64,000 nucleotides of DNA from the NCBI GenBank assembly GCA_947462335.1, contig OX381714.1, positions 55,721,800 through 55,785,799 of the forward strand, read 5' to 3'. A program made the translations under genes and the position numbers. Below are positions 18,541 to 30,682 of the stretch, in pieces. The stretch is from Harmothoe impar. Taxonomy: Eukaryota; Annelida; Polychaeta; Phyllodocida; Polynoidae. The notes beneath the pieces are model-generated. The model saw only the letters and a program-made list of their open reading frames with translations, searched no databases and was not told the DNA's origin. Position 1 is the stretch's first letter; each line of letters begins with the position of its first letter.

Positions 18541-19600
18541 ATATCCAAGCAGTGGTCAGGAAGTAGTGAAGATACACGCTACATGTATATATCAGTTCCC
18601 TTTTCTGCCACTACTTCTAGCACCAAGGCGCTGCATGCAGACCACATAACGCCTGGTATATCCAATAGAAGACCTGATAGCTTGTGGTGGATTTCTGTAA
18701 CTTATTTTATCTCCCATTTTAACTGTGTGGTTTTGCTCCTTCCTCATCCGCCCACTCACCAATGCTTATAAGCTAGCTTCCAGTGTGTGGCATGGTGGTT
18801 TTCTATACTTTTTTAAGGCGGCTCGTGACTGTGGTGTAGAGGGCTGTGACCGCAGGAGGCTGTACAGACCTCGTGGTGCGGGGTACAACAGCTCTGAGGT
18901 CAGGCTAAAAGCTATCTGATAGATTCTTTGGGGTACGCATTTCAGATTTGTTGTCAAACTAAATAAACTACATATATATATAATCATTTTCTTAAAACCA
19001 GTTAATTTGAAACCAGTGGCATAATGGTAATGGTATTTGCATTGTGCGGCCCTTAAAGGGCTGTTGCACGTTTTAGTCTCCGGCTCTATATGCTAAGTCA
19101 GGGCAGCTAGGCAGACGAACGGGGTAGAGGGTTAGGTATAAACTACCCAATTATTTTGATTATATACACACATTTCATATTATTAGGCTCAAACTCATGA
19201 CTTAACAGATTTAACAGGTTCACATCTGTCCATCAAAATACAGAAAGGGTCTGTCTGCCCAGGGGCCAGATCCCTGATCCGCCATTCCATGACAGATGCC
19301 CGGGTCACCTTGCTCCCTGACTCTCATACACATACATGCTGTAACCTCCAGCGTCCTGCGGGCGTTCCTACCGTGCCGCCACCAAGCGGCAGAACGGGAA
19401 ACCATGCCCCACGTGACCCCCCACGTGACCCCCGTGTCAGGAGCTTTGATGTGCAGACAGTTGTGTTAACCTGGAGTAATCGTGATTAATATATGGACCC
19501 CCCCCCCCCCACACACACACCTCAACCACCTGCAGGTCTGGGACCCCCTGCAGCGCAATCTGTGAACCCCTGTGAGGACACACCAGATTCTCCTTGGCCA
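18541..19600. other. Intronic sequence, no gene
   Basis: It holds a fragment of the TTAA hairpin family right end (TGCGGCCCTTAAAGGG, about 19045-19062) and a poly-C run at 19497-19510. Otherwise nothing is recognised. Confidence 0.4.
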
Positions 19601-19799
19601 CAGTCTCAGGCTCCGACTATAGAGTCTGGGCAAACTCATATAAAAAAAACTGTTTTACTAACTTATTTTAATGAGTCCACCAACCGAATCCTCTGTGCCA
19701 AATCCTCTGCACAGCCTGGCAGGAAGTAACAATCTTAATATAGCAGTCCCACCAGTCCCATTTGGAGCCCTTGTGGCGGAAACGGGTACTGGTTGAGCT
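19601..19799. repeat. Interspersed repeat A, copy 1
   Basis: It aligns by eye along its length to 27828-28032; shared blocks include TAGAGTCTGGGCAAACT, CCTGGCAGGAAGTAACAATC and GGTACTGGTTGAGCT. There are no inverted ends. It may be a SINE, but no tRNA A/B boxes were clear. Confidence 0.7.
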
Positions 19800-20104
19800 T
19801 GGCCAAAGTTTACACTCTTAGAGTCTAGAAGCATTTTACCTAAAAAGATCCATGTTCCACCAAAATATTCCTAGGAACAGGTTCATCAAAATAATAATCT
19901 CTAAAACTTGTCTAACTCAATTGATAATTGTTGCTCAATATAGAAGGCCATCTTAGTTCTGCCCAAGGAACTTCCTGTGAGATTATATGAGACACCAACA
20001 CACCATAGCTCGTCGGAACAACCTGCTTTCCGCGAGCAGAACCAACATCTCACGAGATTGCCTGTGTCAGCGATCACAGAAATTAGTTCCTCCCATTTCT
20101 TCGC

Positions 20105-20306
20105 TATACGGGACTAGCGCATTAGGCTATGGGGGCCGCCATCTTGGCTCAGAGCAATGCATTGTGGCTAGGCCCCCGACTCCAGAGCAGTGCATCATGG
20201 GAGAATTTCTTATCAGCTCCTTTGTTCAAGGTGTGAGGAGAGGGGATTAGCCTGATAAGGAGATGGAGTTTAGCCCCCGACTACCAGGATATGCTAGTCC
20301 CGTATA
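20105..20306. mobile_element. Inverted-repeat element with TATACGGGACTAGC termini
   Basis: A perfect 14-bp terminal inverted repeat, TATACGGGACTAGC and GCTAGTCCCGTATA. The interior has GGCCGCCATCTTGG and no coding capacity. Confidence 0.7.
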
Positions 20307-20654
20307 AATGTCTGCTTGGGCAAGAGTAAGGGTAGACTGAAGTTCAGCGGTACTCCCTTGTCGATAAAAGGTTGAGTGCCCCCCCCCCCCCTACCCACCG
20401 GGTGCCCAATATTAGGAAGCTGGGAAGCATCCCATACAGACGTTTATCACCATAAAGACCTCTCTGACTGGGAAGGAGACAGTCTAGACTGTTCCTATCT
20501 CCTCAGAGAGCCCCAGGGGTAAAGTTGGGGGTAAAGTGGCCACCCTCAAAATAAACCCCTTTTACAGGGATCAACCAGGTTATGACGTCACAGGGGTCCC
20601 AGACCCATTAGATCCTCACGCCCCAGGGTACTGCGGACCCCCCCCCCCATGGAT

Positions 20655-20870
20655 GGGAACGTTCACAAATGGCTTCACCTTGGTATGTAGGGTCCATTTT
20701 CAAGGCTCTCCCCACCCCGCCCTGTTACTATTATAGCGTGCAAATTGGGAGATAAAAATGTATGATCTGACTCGATTTTCCACTTTTTCCATTGAAATGT
20801 ACATCGAAAACCCGGCTCAAAAGCCCAAATGCCCCACCACCAGTCGGTGACGTCATTTGTGAACATTCCC
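20655..20870. mobile_element. GTTCACAAATGACGTCACC-family element, complete
   Basis: Starts GGGAACGTTCACAAATGGC and ends GGTGACGTCATTTGTGAACA, an imperfect terminal inverted repeat of about 25 bp. No coding capacity. The termini hold a CRE-like TGACGTCA site. Confidence 0.75.
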
Positions 20871-21417
20871 CAATACACTGACAGCCCCCTCTCACACATG
20901 GATAGACAGAAGACTCTGTTGTACAAACAGTATATAGCTGTCTGTGAGGATTGGTGCCCTCTAGCAGTGTTGGGGAGGGGGGGGGTGGAATGTAGCAGTA
21001 CTGGGTAGTGCTGGGGTAACCATAGATAATACAGAGTACTCTAACTGTCTGGGGATAACCCCACTTACACCAAGTTGTGCAGTCTCTTAGGGATTACATA
21101 CCAAGCTGAAATTGGACATGACCGACAGGGTCCATTATATAAACCCTCTAAGGGGCGTCAAAATGTTAGAGTACTCTCGTTCCCAGATCCTTCCGTACAG
21201 GAAGGCTCTGGGAACAACTACTATGACCTTGCACTTGGATATTGCTGCATTTGGGCTTTCCCTACTAACAGCTTGGAACCAGCGAACTTCTCCCATCACA
21301 GTATGTCTCATCACAGTCAATCCTTTGACCAAAATGGGAAAATGAAACCTGACACCCAGAGTGTCTGTGGTGACCAGTACACTGAGAAAAGGAGAGGTAC
21401 AGGAGCCCAGTATAGCT
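20871..21417. other. Intronic sequence, no gene
   Basis: A poly-G run lies near 20977. A 125-codon open frame at 21075-21452 has no domain-like features and is not called. Confidence 0.4.
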
Positions 21418-21513
21418 TACACACACAGAAAAGTGAGAGTCATTGTCGCTAAAACTACCCTCACCTGAGGGTCAGGCACTGCCTGACTCTCAGGTGAGGG
21501 TAGTATTGATGGT
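21418..21513. mobile_element. ACACACAGAAAAGTGAGAGTC hairpin MITE, right arm missing
   Basis: The left arm ACACACAGAAAAGTGAGAG, then CATTGTCGCTAAAAC, matches the copies at 51916 and 61472. A central palindrome CTACCCTCACCTGAGGGTCA is mirrored, but the outer right arm is absent. Confidence 0.75.
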
Positions 21514-22635
21514 GGTACAGGACTAGAACTTTAGCTGTGCATTGGTTTGCTGGTGTTCTGGATTCCAAGGCTGGACCTGACGAAATGACATTTTGGTATA
21601 AATGCCTGTTAAAATAGCGGACAAGATGGCAGCTATGTGCAGCTTCTCCTTTGGACTGTATAGTCTTTGTGCAACGTATGCTACGAAGTTTAAAAATGAT
21701 ATTCGCTGGAGCTATAAGCACTAGATGACATATGAAGTTCAACTTTTCTGCATCAAAGACCTATATCTGGGCGATATTAGGGTAGTTTGGGTGGACCTGC
21801 GTGGTTCAGGCATGTTGTTTGACAGCCAATGTCATCAGACATGGTTACTGTTGATTTAGGGGTCACAGGAGTCAGGGGGAGAGGGTAAGGTCCTGTCACA
21901 ACTCACACCCTGACACTGTGACACTAGCAGTGACAGGCTGCTGTCAGTGTTTGTGTGACCAGCACCAACACTGCTTTATATGCCTCGACCTTTGGTAATT
22001 GCTCCACATAATAACATGTTAAGGTCGTAGTTGCACATACTCTCGCATGTACAGCATGGGACTGGGCTCTTAGGGGTGGTGAATTAATGTTTAGCATGGG
22101 TCTCCTCTTAATGCCATGGCATGTAAGGGCTGTACATAAGACCATTTACACCACAGTACCACAGTTGACCGACAGAAGAAAAGAAATGTCCTGACCAGTA
22201 TAACGCCAAAGGTCGGAGGAGGGGCGACCCTCGGCGACCGGCCACTAATTGAATGTTTAGATTAGGCGGCGGTGGGGCTCCCCATGTCTACCCCTCACAC
22301 ACCCTTATAGGGACATCCTGAGTTCCCCTACGGACACACCTCTGAGCTGGTTGCCGGCCTGGTACCAGTGGTAGGGTGGGGCTAGTCAGTCTGACCCCCA
22401 TAGGGAATGTATGGGGTGAAACTGTGTCACCCATCTTGAAGGGGCATCCATGTGAATTTGGGCTTATAATTCACACTGGATGTAGAGTGTACATCCTTTG
22501 TCCCCTGGTATAAATACCATTTCATAAATATCAAGGGAAATGGAGAACTGCACATGTGATACACACACTGACCTACTTACAGAGTCTGTGAGTGCATGGT
22601 GTGTTGTCCGCTCCCCACCCCCCGCCTCCCGCCTG
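21514..22635. other. Intronic sequence, no gene
   Basis: No exon or repeat family recognised. Confidence 0.4.
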
Positions 22636-22760
22636 CTGACCACGGGATGACACCAGCCCTCTCCCCTGCCTCCCAGTAGCCCACCCTCACCCTGCTGTCC
22701 ACAGTGTGAGGGTGGGGCTGGTCGGGACCAGGGGAGAGGGCTGGTGTGTCCCGTGGTCAG
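22636..22760. repeat. 125-bp inverted repeat (hairpin)
   Basis: CTGACCACGGGATGACACCA and TGGTGTGTCCCGTGGTCAG are inverted, as are CCAGCCCTCTCCCCTG and CAGGGGAGAGGGCTGG and inner CCACCCTCACCCTG and GTGAGGGTGGGG arms. It could form one long stem. Confidence 0.8.
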
Positions 22761-23405
22761 CTCTGTGTCATTTTAGGGTAGGTATGACGGTGAGATGAAG
22801 GGCACAGCAGGTGGTATGTGTCACCTCATCCCTAAATGAGCTGCTCTGGTCTCCTGCTGTGAGGGGGTGGTGGGAGAAATAGGGGGATGGTAATGAGGAT
22901 TTTATTGGAGAGGAGGGTCCAGTTCAAACAGATGATGAGATAACTGACTGTATATATTAAGGATTGGACTATGGTATTGATCTATTGGTATTTTTCAAAA
23001 CCCCATATTGTATTGATAGACAATGGGTATCGAAATCTCCTTGACCTCAGCTTTCCAAAAGTGAAAGAATTTTTCTGATATTCCCATTAGAAGCTGAGAT
23101 AGGTCCATGTAATTATCATAACCTTGGAAATAAAATGTCATTTTTACCCAATATTTCTTTACATATACTTTGTGATATTGAGATCTCGTATGTTAAGTTT
23201 CATCATAAAAATCAACAAACTGTAGCAGTAACAATGATACTAAGTGAGCTACTCAACCCCTATCACACCATGGGTCCCCTGGTGTAGAGCCCCACACCAC
23301 CGGCCACCAGATGTCTGGGGATCAGTTTACAACAGAGTCCTGGTGACTCGGTTTGGATAGGCTTGTCGCTAGAGTGTGACTGTATTTTACATGCGGGCCA
23401 TTCAG
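22761..23405. other. Intronic sequence, no gene
   Basis: Nothing recognised. Confidence 0.4.
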
Positions 23406-23409
23406 CACT

Positions 23410-23517
23410 GTGGGGAACGTTCACAAATGACGTCACCTGCTAGGGGGTGGGTGGGTTTTTGGGTTTAGTGACGAAAAGTGACATGGGGGTGGGGGGGTCT
23501 AGGCTCTGTGTGACATC
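23410..23517. mobile_element. GTTCACAAATGACGTCACC-family element, short copy
   Basis: It begins GGGGAACGTTCACAAATGAC and closes with a degenerate GTGTGACATCACC. Confidence 0.6.
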
Positions 23518-24532
23518 ACCTTTTCAACTCCAGACATATTTCCCCTATATATAAAACGGCATTATTTGGCCGCTGGTACCCACACCATTGAATCAGCCTT
23601 GAGGTGCTTGACAGGACCAGATGAACCAAAAGAGGCTAGATGAAGATATGTACTTTTTTCCAAGCTAACTCGATTTTTCTTCCCAATTAACTTCAAATAA
23701 TATTGTTAGTCCTTTATATGGCGTACACGTTCTGCCTATTACAATAATCATTAGTAGGGCCTATACCATTATATGTAAAAGAAAACAAAAAAAATAATAC
23801 CAAATACTCTCGTACTATGGGCGTAGCAACAAGAGGCAGAGAATTTCACTAAATTCCGCCATCTTTTGCTGCATCTAAAGGGCACGAGAATAACTTATCT
23901 ATCAAAGAATGGCGATTAAATACAATGGATTTCCTCAGTAAATACCCATATAATTTTACCCTGTATAGATGGTATCAAACAAAATTATAATTGTTCAGTT
24001 ATATCAGGTTAAACTTCCGAGTCGTGCCCTTCCGAGAAAATGTGCTTGGAGAGTGAAGGTGACACGCAGCCTGCCAGGTAGTTAGGGACGCTAGTTGCCA
24101 TGGCGACCTATCTGGGCCAGTGGGACGCTGCTATGACCACTTCCCGCGTGTGAGGGGAGGGGAGGGGCGGCGGTGGTCTAGGGATGCCCAGGGGGGGGGG
24201 ATTGTTGTTAAGTCCTACATATGGTTACAAGTGGGGGGGGGGGCAGGGATTTAGAAATGTCACGGGATAGGCATATGGCCTATCTATACACCTACCCACA
24301 ATCCCGGTCCCCGAAGGGGCTGGTTATCAATAAAAATTACAATATGTAGTATAGATAACAATTTAAAGAAAATGACTAATTAGGATAAGGGAATTCCCCT
24401 GATATTGTACATATCAGTGTTAAAGCTGATGTCAATGTAACAGTATCTCAGCTATCTAGCTGGAATGGCAACTAATTGGCTATTGTCACACGGTTCAGAA
24501 AGTGACTTGGACTAGTACTAGTCCTCAATATA
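23518..24532. other. Intronic sequence, no gene
   Basis: Poly-G runs lie near 24191 and 24232. No exon or element family recognised. Confidence 0.4.
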
Positions 24533-24744
24533 TACTGTAAATGTACATATTCTCACGTGTATACATTTTCGCTATTTTGCTAAAAAGCGCATTTTCGAGA
24601 GTATTTAAATTCGTGATTTTTGGAATATGGTAGTAGTATAACTATATTGGATAAATATTCACTCTGTACATATTTTTCCGATTAAAAAAAATCACGAAAA
24701 TTGCGAAAACATGTACAGCGCGAAAAATATCTACTTTTACAGTA
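24533..24744. mobile_element. TA-flanked MITE with TACTGTAAA termini
   Basis: Ends TACTGTAAATGTACATATT and CTTTTACAGTA are inverted. Arms also share GTATACATTTTCGC/GCGAAAACATGTAC-like blocks. Confidence 0.65.
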
Positions 24745-24774
24745 TGTATAATGCTACAACCGGACAAATATGAC

Positions 24775-25035
24775 TTTGTCTCACCAAAGTGATGCAGGTG
24801 CAAACAGTGACGTATTTGACCAGGTGACATCTGACCAGTGCCTAGCACTTGTATCTACGGTGACAGATATCTAAATGTAACACTTTATAACTACAATATA
24901 TGTAGGACAAGGATAACTTCAAACTTTGGGCTATTCTGAGATTGCCCATCAAATATGTTGACCGGTCAAAAAACGTGAACCGGTCACATACAATACATCA
25001 CCATTTGCACCTGCATCACTTTCATGAGACAGTGA
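24775..25035. mobile_element. Foldback element, GTGATGCAGGTGCAAA arms
   Basis: The left arm TCACCAAAGTGATGCAGGTG then CAAA is inverted against TTTG then CACCTGCATCACTTTCATGA. Inner GACCGGTCA-like blocks also mirror. Confidence 0.7.
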
Positions 25036-25151
25036 CAGATATCAATTATTTAGAGGTTATTCAGTGTATTAGTATGTACATTTATGAATGATTAGATTGC
25101 ACCCTCATGTCTATATTAAGTTGAACTGTGTAAGACCGTGCATTTAAGCTG

Positions 25152-25291
25152 GTAGGGGGGGGGGGGTCTTCAAAATTAGTGACGTCTTTCTTAGGGGGGG
25201 TTATTGCTGGTAGGTGACAAAAGGTGACAAGGGGGTGGGGGGGTTCTGAAAATGACCCTAAAAAAGGTGACGTCATTTGTGAATGTTCCCG
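25152..25291. mobile_element. GTTCACAAATGACGTCACC-family element, right end
   Basis: It ends AAGGTGACGTCATTTGTGAA then TGTTCCC, the family terminus. The left end is degenerate behind a poly-G run. Confidence 0.6.
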
Positions 25292-26810
25292 TACTCTCCT
25301 ACTGTGAGTGTCAGTCAGATATGATATGTGTGAGTAGCTGCATACTAGTGAGTGTTATAAGCCCTGGACATTGTAATTATCCGTGGCTGGCGCCTTGGAC
25401 AATCACCCTGTCCTTGGCTTATAACACTTCTACAACAAGTCACTGCAGCTGCACATACCGGTATTCATGTATAAAGGCTTGGTATTGGGTGCTTTTTCCT
25501 GCATTTTTTCTGGCCTCTAACCACTAGGAATGATTATTATCCATTATTGCCCAGTGCATGGTTGGGTGGAGTAGTGTTTATTTTTTTTCCCTCTGGCCCC
25601 CAATTATTTTTGCCTAAAAACACCCTGTAATCCAAAATCCCTAAGAATCACCATTTCCTGAAACAAGAATCTACATTTTTCTTTGGTATAGGCCAACTGT
25701 AAGTGATGTGGTTGTGGTGACCTAGTTAGGAGGCTATGATCTAAGATGGGTGTGTGTGTTAGGGGGCTGGTGTCAGGGTAAGGGGTACATGTAAACACCC
25801 ACAAACACATTACCCACCAGCCACCGCGCTGTTTATCGCTGATTCCCAGCCTGTACCCCTCCTTGTCTACTGCTGCTAACTCAGTCTAGGGCAACCAGCG
25901 AAAACTTGTACTATACAGGCATACATAAAGTAGAAAAGGGGGGGGGGGGAGAGAGTTCGTCCACAGTTTTGAATCAAGTGAATGCTGGCTTCGAATCTCC
26001 TTCTTAGTATACTTTTTAATTGTTTATTTTTAACACCCACTTGATTATCAGTTACAAATGTATTTTTCCAGCTATAATGATTTTCACTTTGGCTTTAACA
26101 TTCCCTAAGACATATGGCATTGAATAACATTTCAACATTATTTAGACATGGTCGACAATTTATATATGGTATTATAAGGCTTTACAAAGCATGCATCTAC
26201 TTATTCTTACGATGTAATGAACTATTGTGATGGACTAGTATTCAGTGACACATGTCTATCTTTGTCGCTAACTACTTTAATATGGTATTTAAACCGTAAT
26301 ACTGTCACACGAAAAAAAGGCAATTTAAGTATATCTAATCTGACTTCAACGAGCTGGAAAGGCCATGGATATATGCCATTTGAACCTTGCTATGTAATAT
26401 AATGATTGACGGTAATGTCATAAGTTTACCTTAAAGTTACCCAGATTGCCAAATGTCATTTAAGCAGGGCATAGTCTTCAGTCTCCAGTGAATCAAACAA
26501 TATAGGTCTGAACTCGTGTCTTTATACTAGTCTAGTCTACCTAGTTCAAATGGACGTTAACTACCCAAACGAAGATACAATGTCTTTATGGACTGTCCAC
26601 CAAACACAAACCCACCATGACCTCTCAATTTGTCTCTATGTACTTTACGAACAGGGTGCACCATGTGGTCATGGTTCAAAAACACCGAGAGTGGCATCAA
26701 GGATTGTCCATTGTGTGTGGGAAGTCATGATGCGTGCAGTTTCCGGCAGTTTTATGTCGTTCTAGGATCCACAGTTGCCTTCCACACTGCCACAATATGA
26801 AGCACTCCAC
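25292..26810. other. Intronic sequence, no gene
   Basis: A poly-G run lies near 25938. No exon or clear element. Confidence 0.4.
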
Positions 26811-27039
26811 CTAACCCTCTTAGGACCGCAGAGCGCTTTAGTCTAATATGCCTACTACTATCATGATGTATTCATGAATGCAGCACTGGTAAAAACAACG
26901 CACCAAGGCTGCATTCAAACATCGTGTAGACCCTATAAGGCTGATTCATTGCCGAAGGGTCAGCGTTATGATTGAAATGCATGCATATGCCGGCAAAAAG
27001 TTATAGCATTTTAGCACTATGTTGTCCTAAAAGGGTTAA
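26811..27039. mobile_element. piggyBac-like TTAA hairpin MITE, diverged full length
   Basis: It begins TAACCCTCTTAGGACCGCA and ends TAGCACTATGTTGTCC then TAAAAGGGTTAA. The internal TTCATGAATGCAGCACTGG arm is present. Confidence 0.65.
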
Positions 27040-27827
27040 TGCACTCAGAGACAATGGCCCATTACATGTGCACTTCAGTGTCAGTACGGTTGTACGTTCA
27101 CAGCTCTCCTGGGAATAAGGCAGTTCTTTCTGCTGGTTCTTCGTTTGATTCATTCCCATTTTTAATATATAATATCACTCTTTTCTTAATAGTGTTCCGA
27201 TCCTGCCTTACATGTGGAAAGCACCTCATGGTGAGGTATTCATACATCATTTCACAACTCCCTCCTTTCTCTACAGTATCCTACAGTTTTATTGTAATTA
27301 CTGCGTGTGGTCTGGCTCATATACTCCTGACCCCCTCCTTTAATCTAAATGATCCAAACTTAACGACAAAATTCATGGACGTTCCCTGACGCTACATAGT
27401 GATGAAAAATATGTGAGAGTATGGGCCAAAAAAATCAAACTCCAGCGCATACTCAGCGACAACGACATTGACTCATGTACTATCAAATTGACTCTGAAAT
27501 AGCCCCAAAATTACTTTAAATATAAATAATTTTTCCAAAATGGATAACAATTTCTAGGGTCGGCCCTTTGGTTTTTTATTTGGCCTAGGGTTGGATATAT
27601 CTGTCACACATACATATCTCCAGAGGCAGGGCGGTATAGATCTGTCCTATATCAGGGTGTGTTTATTGATGCTGCCTGTCATGTGGACCTGTACTCGTTG
27701 TCTTTTCTGTAACTGTGTAAGGGGTGCGTGGGACAGGCCTAACCACTGCTAACCCAGAGACAGGGAGTGCAGCATGTCACAGAACTAGGCCTCAAACCCC
27801 AGCTATTCCCAGTGCCTGCAGAGAGCA
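27040..27827. other. Intronic sequence, no gene
   Basis: The 116-codon open frame at 27039-27389 has no collagen or other domain character. Nothing else recognised. Confidence 0.4.
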
Positions 27828-28032
27828 GTCTCAGACCCCGACTCTATAATAGTAGAGTCTGGGCAAACTTGTATAAAAAAACTTGTTTCACTAACTTGCC
27901 TTGAGGAGTTGACCAATCTAATCCTGTACACCAATTCCTGTGCACAGCCTGACAGGAAGTAACAATCTAAATATAGCAGTTCCACCAGTCCCATTTGGAA
28001 CCCTTGTGGCGGAAAAGGGTACTGGTTGAGCT
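27828..28032. repeat. Interspersed repeat A, copy 2
   Basis: Second copy of the repeat at 19601-19799, same orientation, with small indels. Confidence 0.7.
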
Positions 28033-28439
28033 AATCTGGCCGGCAGAGAGACACAGAGAGTATCCAGACCCCACGGACGTTCTGCTGGTGTAGATTATTC
28101 ATTCCCAGAGTTATTCATTACTTGTCCCAGAACTAGGCCTGAATCCTAACCATGCCCCGTGCCTGCACAGAGATCTCTGCAGACTTCACTGACGTGGTGC
28201 TGGTGTAAGTTATTTCATTCTCGGAGTTATTCTTTACTTTTTGAATTAAATTAGGGAGTGTTCGTATTTTAGTAATATTTCTGGGTGGGGTAGGTGGTGG
28301 ATTTTCATGGCAGTACATGCTGTCCCTCTCTCGCCCCCTTCCTCTGCAGACCCTCTCTTCGAGAGGGCCCCTTGAGAGCCTGATAGTAATGGGCCATCAT
28401 GTCCCACTTCGCCATAAATGGAGCCATACGAGTATACTT

Positions 28440-28656
28440 AAGCTTGCCAGTGCTGCATGACTGCATTATACTGGCGAGTAACTCGTCGGTGCCGCATTGG
28501 TGCATCGTGCAGACCCTCCGGGAGTGTCTCAACCCCATAGGGTCGGCATGATGTTTGAATGCAGCACTGGTGAGTTACTCGCCAGGGCTGCATTCATGCA
28601 TCATCACCACACAGGTTATAATGCATTAAGGTATCATGTCACCCATAAAGGGTTAA
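28440..28656. mobile_element. piggyBac-like TTAA hairpin MITE
   Basis: It has both internal hairpins (GAGTAACTCGTCGGTG and GAGTTACTCGCCAGGG) and a right end AAAGGGTTAA. The left terminus is eroded. Confidence 0.7.
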
Positions 28657-28691
28657 TAATAATGAGGGTTGAAGCACTATGAGGCCCTTAG

Positions 28692-29080
28692 TTAAAGATG
28701 GTATATCAGCTAATAGACTTCCCAAACCTTCTCTTCAAAATGGATATAATCTTAATGTCAAGGGTTTTGTTATTATTTTAGCTGATATGCAGTACTCAAT
28801 GTTAAATATATTTGTCTGTTAATGTATGATTTGAGATAGAACACAAGGTTGCTTATTCACCTCACTGACTCAGTGTCCCCTCTATGTGAGCATACTGGTA
28901 ACTAAGCTAATAGGGAAAGCACTGAGCCATGCAGTATAAACACATAGGAAGTTTTAGTGTCGACCTACAGTAAAGATTATGGCACCTTATAAGTTGGGGA
29001 ATATGTATAGAACATGATATACAATAGTGATATAGCATTAGTTAAAAGTCACTCAAATTTAGCTGATCTGCCATCTTTAA
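28692..29080. mobile_element. Inverted-repeat element, TTAAAGATGGTATATCAGC ends
   Basis: TTAAAGATGGTATATCAGCT and AGCTGATCTGCCATCTTTAA form an imperfect 20-bp terminal inverted repeat around about 350 AT-rich bases. Confidence 0.65.
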
Positions 29081-29299
29081 AGGCAGCCTAGTACAGGGTA
29101 CAGCGGGGACCACGCAAAACGTATCAGGTTGTGAGCAGCTCCGTGAGCTTCACCTCCTGGAGCAGCTCTCCCCCAGCAGGAGCAGGTCAGCAGACATGTG
29201 TCTTGTATACAGAGGGATAAGAGAGCAACTCGCCTATGCTAACTTTAAACGTGGCTCTTAACCTCTTAACCTATAAAGGCCGGGGTGAAGCCTCAAGTT

Positions 29300-29400
29300 T
29301 CATATTCATTTAAGGACGGCATAGCATTGTGCCTCGGTCGATATGATACATGAATTCAGCACTATCGAGTATATCTTCAGTGCTGCAATTACTGTAGGGT
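29300..29400. mobile_element. Fragment of the TTAA hairpin MITE
   Basis: ATTTAAGGACGGCATAGCAT and GATACATGAATTCAGCACT match the family left half. Confidence 0.5.
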
Positions 29401-29477
29401 ATATTCAATCCCAAAACAGTGCACTGCAGTAGCAGCGCGAATAACCGCCATTGCTTTGAGGCGACAACTTGCTACTT

Positions 29478-29602
29478 CTAGGCCTAAAAGTGTAAATAGA
29501 CAAATGCCAACGCCCATTGATACCATCTCTGTTGAAATGAGTGAAATACATCAGAGATGGTATCAATGTAGTTGGCATTTGTGTTTATTTTTTATTTGAG
29601 GC
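29478..29602. mobile_element. Near-perfect foldback MITE
   Basis: GACAAATGCCAACGCCCATT, then GATACCATCTCTG, is mirrored by CAGAGATGGTATCAATG and TTGGCATTTGTGTTT. Outer GGCCTAAAA and ATTTGAGGCC also match. Confidence 0.8.
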
Positions 29603-29724
29603 CGAATTATGAAGAAAAACAATATTTTCCTAGCCCATTGAATACGGCCACATTGTATTCAATGGGGGGCATTGAATACGGCCCTTCAGTGCTAAAGCAT
29701 AGGAGATCTTGTATTTCCAAAAAA

Positions 29725-29878
29725 TAATATATTAATGCATTATGCCCTTGGTGGTTATAATGCAATCCTGGCGAGTAACTCGCCAGTGCTGCATTCAAAC
29801 ATTGTGCCGACCCTTTGGCGTTGATACCCTCCCGAGGGGTCGGCATGATACACTAATGCAGTGGCGGCGAGTTACTGC
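29725..29878. mobile_element. piggyBac-like TTAA hairpin MITE, partial
   Basis: ATGCATTATGCCCTTGGTGG, CGAGTAACTCGCCAGTGCTG and GGGGTCGGCATGATACACTA are present; termini are lost. Confidence 0.65.
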
Positions 29879-29883
29879 TATAG

Positions 29884-30059
29884 TAAGGCCAAAAAAGGTT
29901 TGTGTCAGGTCACCCGACCGACTCTATCAAAACAGGGCAATTTTGAAGAAGTTTCCGTATTTTTACCCTTATGTTAAAAATAGAAATCCGACCTACCGAC
30001 CCTACATTTTCTTTCCACGTTACCTGAAACATACCTTTTTTCTTCTTTTTTTTGCCTAA
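29884..30059. mobile_element. GGCCAAAAAAGG-family element, copy 1
   Basis: Ends TAAGGCCAAAAAAGGTTTGT and CTTTTTTTTGCCTA are inverted, as are CAGGTCACCCGACCGAC and CGACCTACCGACCCTAC. Second copy at 63084-63368. Confidence 0.75.
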
Positions 30060-30424
30060 CTAAAGGTTTAGATACAAATATAAAACATGATGTCGTCCTA
30101 TTCTCCTGCCATGAGCTGCTCCCCCTCTTGCTCATCCCCGACCTTGACCTTACACACACATCTATTAACCCCTGAGCTGCTCCTCTGACCTTTGACCCCT
30201 GACCTATGTCACCTGTCAGCTCTGTTATTGCAGAGTCGCCATGGTGACAAGTCCACCCAGAGGTTCCCATTCTGAGAACCAATCTGTCTCTAGCCTCAGG
30301 ACATTTTCCCTCTATAAATCTTCCAGCTTTTGGAATTCTAATTATTAGCCAGTGTTAGCTCCATGTATGCCCTGGTTTGCAAGAGAAAGGTGACTTTCTA
30401 CATAAAACACATGCCTCCCCAGCT
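30060..30424. other. Intronic sequence, no gene
   Basis: Nothing recognised. Confidence 0.4.
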
Positions 30425-30427
30425 AAA

Positions 30428-30538
30428 GAAAATCCGTTATTTTACGTCAAAATAACGTTTTTACGTTGCAATATAACGTTTTGTCATGCTAAGGAGCCAA
30501 AGAGAAACGTTATATAACGTTGTATAACGTTTACTGGG
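30428..30538. mobile_element. AACGTTATATAACGTT palindromic element, copy 1
   Basis: CGTTATTTTACGTCAAAATA and repeated AACGTT blocks; a diverged inverted copy sits at about 31950-32092. Confidence 0.65.
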
Positions 30539-30682
30539 TCTTCTGTGGTGTTTTAGTACATCGCTATTTCTATCCCTGCCATTGATAGTTCACAATGCTG
30601 CCTGAGAAAAAGGGGTAATGGGTGTTGTGAATGCATGCACCGAATAATGAATATTTTAAAATGCAAATCAAATTAAGCAATA

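Noticed and set aside
27828..28032. tRNA gene or tRNA-derived SINE head within repeat A
   Set aside because: No convincing A box and B box pair or cloverleaf could be drawn on either strand.
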